Shown here: piece by piece, positions 51,322 to 59,491 of the stretch
How positions within the stretch are numbered: the first letter of the stretch is position 1
Layout of the letters: every line of letters begins with the position of its first letter
Assembly (NCBI GenBank): GCA_016235425.1
Contig: JACRLC010000091.1
Coordinates: 85,446-149,445 of the forward strand
Direction of reading: 5' to 3'
Length of the DNA stretch: 64,000 nucleotides
DNA from: Chloroflexota bacterium
GTDB taxonomy: Bacteria; Chloroflexota; Anaerolineae; Anaerolineales; Villigracilaceae
The notes under the pieces: model-generated
The model's database searches: none
What the model saw: the letters and a program-made list of their open reading frames with translations, nothing else
Told to the model about the DNA's origin: nothing
Made by a program: the position numbers and the translations under genes

Positions 51322-52332
51322 ATGAAAACACGCCTTACGTTTCTTGTATCATTTGTTTTGCTGGGGGTTATTATTTTGACTGCCTGCGGCCCTATGGCTC
51401 CAGCCGCGACTGAAGTTCCTGCAATGGAAGTTCCTGCCACGGAAGCTCCTGCGTTTTATGCCGAGTTGCCTGCGCCAAGCGCGGGTGAAGCCGCACCTGA
51501 GCAGAAAGCCGGGGACGCTGGCGCTCCCGCGGCACAGCCACCGGTGGATATCTTCGATGCCAGCAACCCGCCCACAGACCCGAATGCCGCAGCCAATGCG
51601 GCGCGCTTGATCATCAAGAACGCCGAGGTCAGGCTGCTGGTGGAAGATTCAGATGTGGCAATTGACCGTACCACTCAAATCGTGGGGGACATGGGCGGGT
51701 ACATCATCAGCTCGCGCATTTGGTATCAGGACTGGTACGATGGCCTGAAACACGAGAACTTCAAGTACGCATCCATCACCATTGGTGTGCCTGTCGGACA
51801 GTTCGAACGCACCCTCAGCCGCCTGCGCGGGCTTGCCATCCGCGTGCTTGATGAAACCGCCTCCGGCGAGGATGTCACCGACCAGTTCGTTGACCTGCAA
51901 TCGCAGTTGACCAATCTCGAAGCCACCCGTGAGCGCATCAAGAGTTTCCTCGATGATGCCAAGACAGTGGATGAAGCGCTTCGCATCAACGCCGAGCTGG
52001 CCGAGATCGAACGCCAGATCGAAGAGATCAAAGGCCGCATGAACTATCTCTCCGACCGCTCGGCTTACTCGACGATCACCATTAACTTCGAGCCGAAACT
52101 GCCCGAAATCGTGTCAACGCCGACTCCCACACCGACGCCGATTGTATGGGATCCCGGACAAACCTTCGATGACGCGAAGAAATCGGTCACAACCGCCTAT
52201 CAAGGGATCATGGATTTCCTGATTTGGTTCTTCGTTGTGTTTGTCCCGATCTTTGCGCCGCCTGTTTTGATCGTGTGGGGAATTTGGAGAGTGATGAGGA
52301 GAAAACCGCCTCAACCACCAAGCGGGAAGTAA
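51322..52332 (+). CDS. DUF4349 lipoprotein
   Basis: A 336-residue envelope protein. The signal peptide ends LGVIILTACGP (lipobox LTAC, lipid at Cys21). A short repeat of 'PA-x-E-V/A' (ATEVPAMEVPATEAPAF) and a Pro/Ala-rich linker follow. The DUF4349 domain (about residues 105-265) contains AARLIIKNAEVRLLVEDSDV, GGYIISSRIW, a long coiled coil (LTNLEATRERIKSFLDDAKT ... LAEIERQIEEIKGRMNYL), then STITINFEPK. A C-terminal membrane helix (about 300-322) ends in a basic tail. The family's function is unknown. GGAGGAG precedes the chosen ATG; an upstream in-frame start lacks one. Confidence 0.88.
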   Translation: MKTRLTFLVSFVLLGVIILTACGPMAPAATEVPAMEVPATEAPAFYAELPAPSAGEAAPEQKAGDAGAPAAQPPVDIFDASNPPTDPNAAANAARLIIKNAEVRLLVEDSDVAIDRTTQIVGDMGGYIISSRIWYQDWYDGLKHENFKYASITIGVPVGQFERTLSRLRGLAIRVLDETASGEDVTDQFVDLQSQLTNLEATRERIKSFLDDAKTVDEALRINAELAEIERQIEEIKGRMNYLSDRSAYSTITINFEPKLPEIVSTPTPTPTPIVWDPGQTFDDAKKSVTTAYQGIMDFLIWFFVVFVPIFAPPVLIVWGIWRVMRRKPPQPPSGK

Positions 52333-52355
52333 GTGAGTAAGCAACGGAAAATAGA

Positions 52356-52383
52356 AACAGCTCCTGGTTTGCCAGGAGCTGTT
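52356..52383. terminator. Bidirectional terminator
   Basis: A 12-bp perfect stem AACAGCTCCTGG / CCAGGAGCTGTT with a TTTG loop between two convergent genes. On the minus strand it is followed by TCTATTTTCC. Confidence 0.8.
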
Positions 52384-52400
52384 CGTTGAGAAGGCATTTG

Positions 52401-55400
52401 TTACGGCAAGTTGAAGGTCTTCACCAAAAACACCGCCATCTGAGCGCGCGTCACCGAACTGTCGGGACAATAATTGCCTGAGCCGCATCCGCCCGTGATG
52501 CCTTCGGCCGCAAGTTGTTTGATCCAGGCCGCTGCCCAATAATCGCTGGGGACATCTGTGAAGCCAGTTCCTGCTCCCACCTCGGGCGGGGAATAGGATG
52601 TGCCATGCTCGGACTTCAACAGGAAGACCGCCATCTGGGCACGCGTCACTTCGCTATCGGGACAGTAATTATTGTTGCCACAACCGCTGGTGATGCCCTC
52701 TGCCGCAAGTTGTTTGATCCAGGCCGCCGCCCAATAATCATTCGGGACATCGGTAAAGCCGGTACCCAATCCCACAGCAGGCAGGGTGTAGGAAGAGCCG
52801 TGGATGCCTTTCAAGAGGAAGACGGCTGTCTGGGCGCGCGTCACGGTGCTATTGGGGCAAAAGTTGAGCGGGCCGGTGGAGCATCCGCCGGTGATGCCGT
52901 TGTTGTAGAGACGTTCGATCCAAGAGACCGCCCAGTAGGAATCGGGCACATCGGTGAAGATCGGAGCGGCATTGGTGACAGTGATGGTGAAGACCTTCTC
53001 GAAGGACAGACTGCCGCTGTCCGTGGTGCGGACGCGGATGGAGTAGGAGTTCTTCGCCAAGTAGTTGAAGGGGTAGGCGGTCTTCAACTGATTGTCAGAG
53101 ATGGTGAAGGCGGCGTTGTCGTCGCTGCCTGTTCCGCTGACCAGACTATAAGCGAACGTGTCGCCAGCGTTGGGATCAGTTGATGTGAAGGATCCCACCG
53201 TCGTAGCGGCGGGCAGGTTCTCGGTCACGATGGAGGCGGAGAGGGTGAGATCGGCAGGGGCGCTGTTCTCATTCGCATCTGTGACAGTGACGGCGAATGG
53301 TTTCTGGAAAGTGCCGCCGTTGCCGTCGTCGGTGCGGATACAAATGTTGTAGGTGTTCTTGGTTTCGTAATCGAAAACGGCCGCGGTTTGCAGTTCATCA
53401 CTGCCTGCGCCGCCAATCTGGAAGGAAGCGTCGTCCGCGCCGGGAACCGCGCATGCAAACGAATAGGTGTGCGTATCGGTTACATCGGGGTCGCTGGCCG
53501 TGAGGACTCCGACCAGCGTGCCAATTGGCTGGTTCTCAAGCACTGTATTATTGGAGAGTGTGATGTCGGTGGGAGCGGCGTTTTCTCCCAGGAAGCGCGC
53601 CGCTGCAAATAGCCCATCGCTGTAGCCTGCCACAACAAACTTGGTGTCCGCTTGCAGAACGGCGGCCTGACCCGCATCTTCCTTGCCGCCGAAGTTGGTA
53701 GCCACCTTGCCATTCGCGCCGAAGGATGTATCGAGAACGCCGCTGCTGTCATAGCGCGCTGCCGCGAAGTTCCAGAAGTTATAGCTGTACGCGCCTGTTG
53801 ATCCCGCCGCGACGATATGTCCGCCTGGCTGGAGGAGGATGGCATACGCCGTATCGTTTTCGCCAATATCGGTGGTCAACTGTCCGCCCGTCCCGAAGGA
53901 TGTATCGAGCGTTCCGTCGCTGTTGTAGCGTGCCAGGGCAAAGTCGCTGTGGAAGGGGGGAGACACTTCCATAGTGGAACCCGCCACCAGGATCTTGTTA
54001 TCCGTCTGGATGGCGACGGAGTAGCCATTATCGCTTCCGCCGCTGAAGTCGGTTGTCAACTTTCCGGTCGTGTTGAAGGTTGTATCCAGCGAGCCATCGG
54101 TGTTAAAACGCGCGACTGCAAAATTACTGTGGTAGGTGACGGTATCCAACGTGGAACCCACCGCGACGATCTTACCGTCGGTCTGGAGCGCGATCTTCGA
54201 AATGTGATCCTGCCCGCCGAAATCGGCAGTTGCTATTCCGCCGGAGCCGAAGGTGCTATCGAGCGAACCGTCGCTGTTGTAACGCGCCACCACGAAATTA
54301 TCGGTGGAGGAATTGCCGCTCCAGCCTGCCGCAAGAATCTTTCCATCCGTTTGAATGGCGAGAGCCTGGATGTAGTCGGTCTGGTTGCCCAGGTTGGTGG
54401 TTACTTTGCCGCCCGAGCCGAAGGCGGTATCGAGAGAGCCGTCGCTGTTATAGCGCGCCAGTCCAAAATCTGCGCGATTGGTCCAGCCAGCCCAAACCAT
54501 CCCGCCTGCCACGATCTTGCCGTCCGCTTGGATGGCGACCGCGTAGGCCGCATCATTATTGCTGGAAAGCTGGGTGGTCATGGCAAAGTCAGTGGTGACG
54601 GTTCCGCCTGCGCCGAAGGTTGTGTCAAGCGAGCCGTCGGTGTTAAGGCGCGCCAGCGCGAAGTTACTCACTCCATGGGCGGTATCGGCGGTTGCAAAAC
54701 CCGCCATGATAACCTTGCCGTCCGATTGAATGGCGGCGGCGCGGCCCTGGGCAGGATTGCTAACAGACCCGAAGGAATCATCCAGCGTGCCATCGGCGTT
54801 GTAACGCGTCAGCGCGAAGGAAGTGCCAGAGCCATTGTCGCTATAGCCTGCTGTGACGATCTTGCCATCAGACTGAATGGCGACGCTCTTGCCATAGTCG
54901 TATGAATCGCTAAAATCGGTGGTCAAAGTTCCAGACGTGCCAAAGGATGTGTCCAGCGACCCATTGCTTGTATAACGCGCCAGGGCAAAGTCTGGCTTGT
55001 TGGTGGCGGGATTATTCGCCTGCCCTGCCGCGACGATCGAGCCATCAGGTTGTACCGCGATGGCATAAGCATTTGCGTTTGAGGCAAAGGCTGTAGTGAC
55101 TAATCCGTTTGTGCCAAAGGAGGTATCCAGCGTGCCGTCGCTGGTTTTGTAGCGCGCCAAAGCAAATAGGTTTCCGCTGTTGTAAGTGAATCCCCCCACA
55201 ACGATATAGTCCACGCCGCCGACGGCTTGGATGGCGACCGTGTGCCCTTCTTCATCATTGCCAGCGAAGTCGGTGGTGGTTTTGCCGCCTGCGCCGAAGG
55301 AGGTATCGAGCGAACCATCCGTGTTGAAACGCGCCAGCGCAATGTCTTCGTAGGTGGTTGCATTATAGGTATAGCCAGCCGCGACGATTTTGCCATTGGA

Positions 55401-58076
55401 TTGCAGGGCGACTGAATATCCTTGATCGTAACCGCCGGCAAAGTCGGCGAGCGCCTTTCCGCCCGCGCCAAAGGTTGCATCGAGCGAGCCGTCGCTGTTG
55501 TAACGCGCCAGCGCAAAATCATAGGATGTGGTTGTACTATTATAGGAATAGCCAGCCGCAATGATTTTGCCATCCGGCTGGATGACGATGGCATAGCCAG
55601 AATCATCCGCGCCGCCGATATCGGTCATCACCTTGCCGTTTGAGCCAAAGGTCGCATCGAGCGAACCGTCGCTGTTATAACGCGCCAGCGCAAATTTCTG
55701 CGTGCCAGATTGATAACTGGAACCTGCCAGAACGATCTTACCGTCCGATTGAATGGCAGCCGCAAAAGCCGCATCATTGCCGCCAAAGTCGGTGACGATC
55801 AATCCATTGGCGCCAAAGGATGTATCCAGTGAGCCATCGCTGTTGAAACGCGCCAATGCAAAGTCGCCGTTACTTACGCCTGCCATAACGATCTTGCCGT
55901 CCGCCTGGATGGCAGTTGCGTAGCCATAACTATTTGAATTGAATTTGGCAGTTACCTTGCCATGCAAAAATGTTTTGAAACCGAAGGTGGTCTTACCGCC
56001 CACGCCAAAGGTTGGATCGAGGCTGGTGGGAGTATCGTCCAGGTTTCGAATACCGATGGTGAAGGCTTGATCGAATGTCAGGCCGCCGCTGTCGGTCACG
56101 CGGATGCAGATTTGGTAGGAGCTTTTGGTTTCGTAATCGAACGCCGCGCTCGCGCGTAATTCGCTGCTGTTGACGTTGAACGAAGATTCGTCTCCGCCCG
56201 GGGTGGCGCAGGTGAGCGAGTAGGTGAAGGTATCGCTCGCATTGGGGTCACTCGCGCTCAACGTTCCAATCACGGCATTGACGGCGTTGTTCTCGGCAAT
56301 GATATTGGAAGAGAGACCAAGATCGGTTGGCGCTTCATTGAAGAGGGTGACGTAAATGGTGAAATTCTTATCGAACGTCGCGGCGGCGCTATCCGTCGTG
56401 CGGACGCAGATGGAGTAAACGTTCTTTGTTTCGTAATCAAAAGTCCCGTTGGTGAGCAGTTGATCGACGTCGACATAGAACGAACTGTCATCCGCGCCGG
56501 GGCTGGCGCAACCCAGCGAGTAAGTGAAGGTATCGCCCGCATCGGCGTCGGTCGTAGTGAACGTTCCAACCAAAGTATCGCTTGATTGATGTTCGGGTAC
56601 GCTGTTGTTGGAGAGCGTAATATCGGTGGGAGCGGAGTTGGAGAGAGTGTCGAAAGTCTGATCGCTGCCGTTGGTTGTTCCCGTGCCGTTCGTTGCCACG
56701 ACGCGATAGTGGTAGGTGGTGGATGGTGTCAAGCCTGTGATGGCTGTGCTGACCGCCGTATCCGTCGCGCCGGTGACCGGGCTTTGGTCCGCGGTGACGG
56801 TATCGCCATAACTGGTATCCAGGCCATATTCAAAGGTAACGGTGGAACTGTCATTATTAGCGTTGACCGTGCCGTTCAACGTCGCGCCGGTAGCTGTGAC
56901 CGCCGAAGCGGCATTGGTCGTGGCTGTGGGGGCGGGAATCTGGTATTCGTACGCGCCGATATCGCAGTGTACGCCCGACGGTCGCGTGAAGCCGCGTTGG
57001 TCGAGATTGTTCACAGGAGCAGCCGCGCAGGCAGCGTCATCGCCCGCGCCGATGGCTGGCGAATCAGCGAGCAAGGCAAAAGTCTGGGTGGGACCGCCGT
57101 TATCGGCAAGAAGCGCATCGAGACTGGGGTTGGTGTTGATCTCGGCGTTGATTGTGAACCCGCAAGTATCGGCAGAGTCCAGATTGTTACCGCCATCGGT
57201 GAGTGTCCCAGCACAATTCCCACCCGCCGCACTATTGGCGACGATGGTATTGCTGAGGGTGAGATCTCCTGAATTTATTTCGATGCCGCCGGCGCCGCTG
57301 GCGCCGCTGTTGCCGGAGAAGGTGCTGTTGGTGATGGTGGTGCTGCCGTCGAAGTTGTAAAAGCCGCCCCCTCTGCCGTCAGCCGTATTGCTTGAGAACG
57401 TGCTGTTGCTGATTGTCACCGTGCCATAGTCGCTGTAGATGCCGCCGCCGCCGAAACTGGGGTCGGACGCACTGTTGCCAGAGAAGGTGCTATTGGTGAC
57501 CGTCAGCGTGCCAGTGTTGAAGAGGCCGCCGCCGCTGGTCGCGCTGTTGCCGGAGAAGGTGCTGTTGGTAATGGTGAGCGTGCCGAAATAATTGAAGATG
57601 CCGCCGCCGTTGTAGCCGCTCGCGCTGTTGCCGGAGAAGGTGCTGTTGGTAATGGTGAGCGTGCCCTCGTTCAGGACGCCTGCGCCATCGCCAGTAGCAA
57701 TCCCGCCATTGGCAATTGTGAGGTTTTGCAGGGTGAGCGCGGCGCTGCTGGAGTTTACCCATAACACACGCACCGCGTTTCCGCCGCTGATGGTAATTGG
57801 CGTTGTCAGCGCTGAGCCGTCGATGGTCAGGTCTTTGTCAATCGTCAGCGTGGATAAGAGGGTGATGGTCTGCCCTGCAAGGCCAGCGTCGAAGTTGATC
57901 GTGTTACCCGCTGAGGCGGACGTGATGATATTTCGCAGTGAACCTGCGCCGCTGTCGGCGTTGGTGGTTACTGTGAGCGCAATCGCCGCATACGCGGGGG
58001 AGACTCCCGCCATCGAAAGGGCCAAAATGGCCACCAAAATCAAGACACTTACATATTTCCAATTGTGATGTTTCAT
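52401..58076 (-). CDS. Giant SLH-anchored surface protein with beta-helix, cadherin-like and delta-60 repeats
   Basis: A 1891-residue exported protein. The signal peptide is MKHHNWKYVSVLILVAILAL with cleavage after AYA. A right-handed beta-helix follows (about residues 35-350, repeating 'TITNSTFSGNSA..GGGIF'), then a fibronectin-III-like domain (about 382-478, GATLNGTVNANNDSSTVTFE). Two cadherin-like domains come next (about 478-690), then 14 delta-60 repeats (about 695-1500, 'AIQSDGKIV.AG ... LARYNSDGSLD.SFG'). Two more cadherin-like domains (about 1500-1700) are followed by three SLH domains (about 1705-1891) with paired Cys (GGCGSGNYCPDSSVTRAQ). SLH domains bind wall polymers, so it sits on the cell surface, likely in adhesion or as an S-layer part. 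GGAGG precedes the ATG at 58076; the longer upstream frame is not used. Confidence 0.92.
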   Translation of the reverse strand: MKHHNWKYVSVLILVAILALSMAGVSPAYAAIALTVTTNADSGAGSLRNIITSASAGNTINFDAGLAGQTITLLSTLTIDKDLTIDGSALTTPITISGGNAVRVLWVNSSSAALTLQNLTIANGGIATGDGAGVLNEGTLTITNSTFSGNSASGYNGGGIFNYFGTLTITNSTFSGNSATSGGGLFNTGTLTVTNSTFSGNSASDPSFGGGGIYSDYGTVTISNSTFSSNTADGRGGGFYNFDGSTTITNSTFSGNSGASGAGGIEINSGDLTLSNTIVANSAAGGNCAGTLTDGGNNLDSADTCGFTINAEINTNPSLDALLADNGGPTQTFALLADSPAIGAGDDAACAAAPVNNLDQRGFTRPSGVHCDIGAYEYQIPAPTATTNAASAVTATGATLNGTVNANNDSSTVTFEYGLDTSYGDTVTADQSPVTGATDTAVSTAITGLTPSTTYHYRVVATNGTGTTNGSDQTFDTLSNSAPTDITLSNNSVPEHQSSDTLVGTFTTTDADAGDTFTYSLGCASPGADDSSFYVDVDQLLTNGTFDYETKNVYSICVRTTDSAAATFDKNFTIYVTLFNEAPTDLGLSSNIIAENNAVNAVIGTLSASDPNASDTFTYSLTCATPGGDESSFNVNSSELRASAAFDYETKSSYQICIRVTDSGGLTFDQAFTIGIRNLDDTPTSLDPTFGVGGKTTFGFKTFLHGKVTAKFNSNSYGYATAIQADGKIVMAGVSNGDFALARFNSDGSLDTSFGANGLIVTDFGGNDAAFAAAIQSDGKIVLAGSSYQSGTQKFALARYNSDGSLDATFGSNGKVMTDIGGADDSGYAIVIQPDGKIIAAGYSYNSTTTSYDFALARYNSDGSLDATFGAGGKALADFAGGYDQGYSVALQSNGKIVAAGYTYNATTYEDIALARFNTDGSLDTSFGAGGKTTTDFAGNDEEGHTVAIQAVGGVDYIVVGGFTYNSGNLFALARYKTSDGTLDTSFGTNGLVTTAFASNANAYAIAVQPDGSIVAAGQANNPATNKPDFALARYTSNGSLDTSFGTSGTLTTDFSDSYDYGKSVAIQSDGKIVTAGYSDNGSGTSFALTRYNADGTLDDSFGSVSNPAQGRAAAIQSDGKVIMAGFATADTAHGVSNFALARLNTDGSLDTTFGAGGTVTTDFAMTTQLSSNNDAAYAVAIQADGKIVAGGMVWAGWTNRADFGLARYNSDGSLDTAFGSGGKVTTNLGNQTDYIQALAIQTDGKILAAGWSGNSSTDNFVVARYNSDGSLDSTFGSGGIATADFGGQDHISKIALQTDGKIVAVGSTLDTVTYHSNFAVARFNTDGSLDTTFNTTGKLTTDFSGGSDNGYSVAIQTDNKILVAGSTMEVSPPFHSDFALARYNSDGTLDTSFGTGGQLTTDIGENDTAYAILLQPGGHIVAAGSTGAYSYNFWNFAAARYDSSGVLDTSFGANGKVATNFGGKEDAGQAAVLQADTKFVVAGYSDGLFAAARFLGENAAPTDITLSNNTVLENQPIGTLVGVLTASDPDVTDTHTYSFACAVPGADDASFQIGGAGSDELQTAAVFDYETKNTYNICIRTDDGNGGTFQKPFAVTVTDANENSAPADLTLSASIVTENLPAATTVGSFTSTDPNAGDTFAYSLVSGTGSDDNAAFTISDNQLKTAYPFNYLAKNSYSIRVRTTDSGSLSFEKVFTITVTNAAPIFTDVPDSYWAVSWIERLYNNGITGGCSTGPLNFCPNSTVTRAQTAVFLLKGIHGSSYTLPAVGLGTGFTDVPNDYWAAAWIKQLAAEGITSGCGNNNYCPDSEVTRAQMAVFLLKSEHGTSYSPPEVGAGTGFTDVPSDYWAAAWIKQLAAEGITGGCGSGNYCPDSSVTRAQMAVFLVKTFNLP

Positions 58077-58122
58077 AGTTATCCTCCGAAAATGATTAGA
58101 AATTATTAGATCTCTGGCAAGT

Positions 58123-58509
58123 TTATGGATTACAGGATGGATGCTCGAGGATTCCACGAATGGTGGCGTACAAGGTTTCGCCGGAAAACCCAACCTGCAA
58201 CACGGCATCAGCCCCTGAATTGGCGGCGCGCTGCGCTTGCGTGGAGTCGTGCGCCAGAATCAAACAGCGCACCTGCGGCCAGGTGCGCTTGATATGTCCT
58301 AACGTTAACCAGACTTCCTCGCCCGGCAGTTCGCAGTCCAGCAAAATGATGGCAGGCCGGTTTGCAGCGATACATTGCTCTGCAACCGCGCGGTCGTCCG
58401 CTTGATGCACGGCGCTGATTTCAGGGGTTGCTTGAAGGAGCACACATAGACTGCTGCGCCAACGTCCTGGCGGGCCGACGACCAAGGCAGAGTTGCTAGG
58501 GGCATTCAT
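58123..58509 (-). CDS. Atypical (pseudo) receiver-domain protein
   Basis: A 128-residue protein with the fold pattern of a response-regulator receiver. The phospho-acceptor-like Asp is in IILLDCELPGEEV (about residue 58). The normal acidic pair at the end of strand 1 is replaced (ALVVGPPGRW), the switch Thr/Ser strand reads CLILAHDST, and the conserved Lys-Pro is replaced by LQVGFSGE. Without the acidic pair and Lys it should not bind Mg or be phosphorylated normally. It lies just upstream of the giant SLH gene and may regulate it by protein contact or another signal. TATAGT eight bases before the ATG suggests a leaderless mRNA. Confidence 0.75.
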   Translation of the reverse strand: MNAPSNSALVVGPPGRWRSSLCVLLQATPEISAVHQADDRAVAEQCIAANRPAIILLDCELPGEEVWLTLGHIKRTWPQVRCLILAHDSTQAQRAANSGADAVLQVGFSGETLYATIRGILEHPSCNP

Positions 58510-58579
58510 ACTGGATTACTATAACCAACACCTGAGCCGGACGTAATGACCGAAACAGGGTTTTCTCACGCATTAAAAA

Positions 58580-58609
58580 TGACCACCCAGACAGTTGTCT
58601 GGGTGGTCA
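58580..58609 (-). terminator. Terminator of the two-component operon (minus strand)
   Basis: A 14-bp stem TGACCACCCAGACA / TGTCTGGGTGGTCA with a 2-base centre. On the minus strand it is followed by TTTTTAATG. It ends transcription from the LuxR-type regulator gene. Confidence 0.85.
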
Positions 58610-58711
58610 AAAATAACCAGGTTTATTTCACGGGTGTTTCTGGAAGTATGTCAAAATAACTTCCCTATTTGGGGCTTTTGGCTATCCTTGTGCTCGGCGG
58701 GACGCTACGCA

Positions 58712-58786
58712 GTCCCTGCCTCAGTTCATGGAAGCCCCTTCGGGGCTGAGTCGGCTTTAGCTGACTTTCAAGAACTGAGGCAGGAC
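58712..58786. repeat. Structured repeat with three-stem outline
   Basis: Outer arms GTCCCTGCCTCAGTTC (58712-58727) and GAACTGAGGCAGGAC (58772-58786) enclose two hairpins, AGCCCCTTCGGGGCT (58733-58747) and AGTCGGC TTTA GCTGACT (58749-58766). A further GGACTTTCGTCCGACGG piece follows. This would fold as a three-way junction. The 328-base gap 58510-58837 holds this and the terminator, and no gene. Confidence 0.75.
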
Positions 58787-58837
58787 TTTCGTCCGACGGT
58801 TTCGCAGGAAGGGCGAAAGTTATTATTACACGCCTCC

Positions 58838-59491
58838 TCAGTCCAACTTCGCCAACCCTTCGCGCAGCGCGTACAATGCCGCCTGGGTGCGGTTGGCCAG
58901 ATGAAGTTTATCGAGAATACTGCCCATATATTTGGCAACGGTGCGCTCGTGGATGGTCAACTCGGCAGCGATTTCCTGATTCGAGAGACCGCGCGCAACC
59001 AGACGCAGGGTGTCCACCTCCCGTTCGGTGAGCGGCGTGGGGGTGGGGGGCAGATCGGAGGGCTGATTCAGCTCGCGCATCACTTTGATGGCAATCGTCG
59101 GGTGCAGGATCGCCTGTCCTTGCGCCACATCGCGGATGGCCTGGAGCAGCCGTTCACGCGGGGTATCCTTGAGAAGGTAGCCCAAGGCCCCGCTTTTGAT
59201 TGCCGGGAAGACGCGCTCATCGTCGCCGTAACTGGTCAGCACCAGGATGCGCGCCTGCGGGAAAGTCTTTATGACTTCACGGATCACGGTTACACCATCT
59301 TTGAGAGGCATCTCCAAGTCGAGCAAGATCACGTCCGGGCGGTTTTGCAGCGCCAGTGTTACTGCTTGTGCTCCGTCAGCGGCCTCGCCAACCAACTCCA
59401 TGTCGGGTTGGGCAGATAGGATCGCCCCCAGCCCCTCGCGCACAATCGGATGATCGTCGGCGATCAGAATGCGAATCTTGGGAGGAGTCAT
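58838..59491 (-). CDS. NarL/LuxR-type response regulator
   Basis: A 217-residue DNA-binding regulator. The receiver (residues 5-122) has Asp-Asp in ILIADDHPIVREG, the phospho-acceptor Asp in VILLDLEMPLKDG (about 56), Thr/Ser in ILVLTSYGDDE and Lys in GYLLKDTPRE. The C-terminal LuxR helix-turn-helix is LTEREVDTLRLVARGLSNQE followed by IAAELTIHERTVAKYM (about 148-184). All phosphorylation residues are present. It is translated from an ATGA overlap after the kinase gene, so the two are an ordinary cognate pair. Candidate targets are the flanking SLH-protein genes; this is inference. Confidence 0.95.
   Translation of the reverse strand: MTPPKIRILIADDHPIVREGLGAILSAQPDMELVGEAADGAQAVTLALQNRPDVILLDLEMPLKDGVTVIREVIKTFPQARILVLTSYGDDERVFPAIKSGALGYLLKDTPRERLLQAIRDVAQGQAILHPTIAIKVMRELNQPSDLPPTPTPLTEREVDTLRLVARGLSNQEIAAELTIHERTVAKYMGSILDKLHLANRTQAALYALREGLAKLD

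Noticed and set aside
53817..54905. Long open frames on the + strand opposite the giant SLH protein
   Set aside because: They mirror the delta-60 repeats in reverse, have repetitive Arg/Gly-rich products and no start signals. They are an effect of the biased codon use of the repeats.
53580..55990. Tandem repeats that could be mistaken for a CRISPR or satellite array
   Set aside because: The repeats are about 150-180 bases, diverged and in frame; they encode delta-60 protein repeats.
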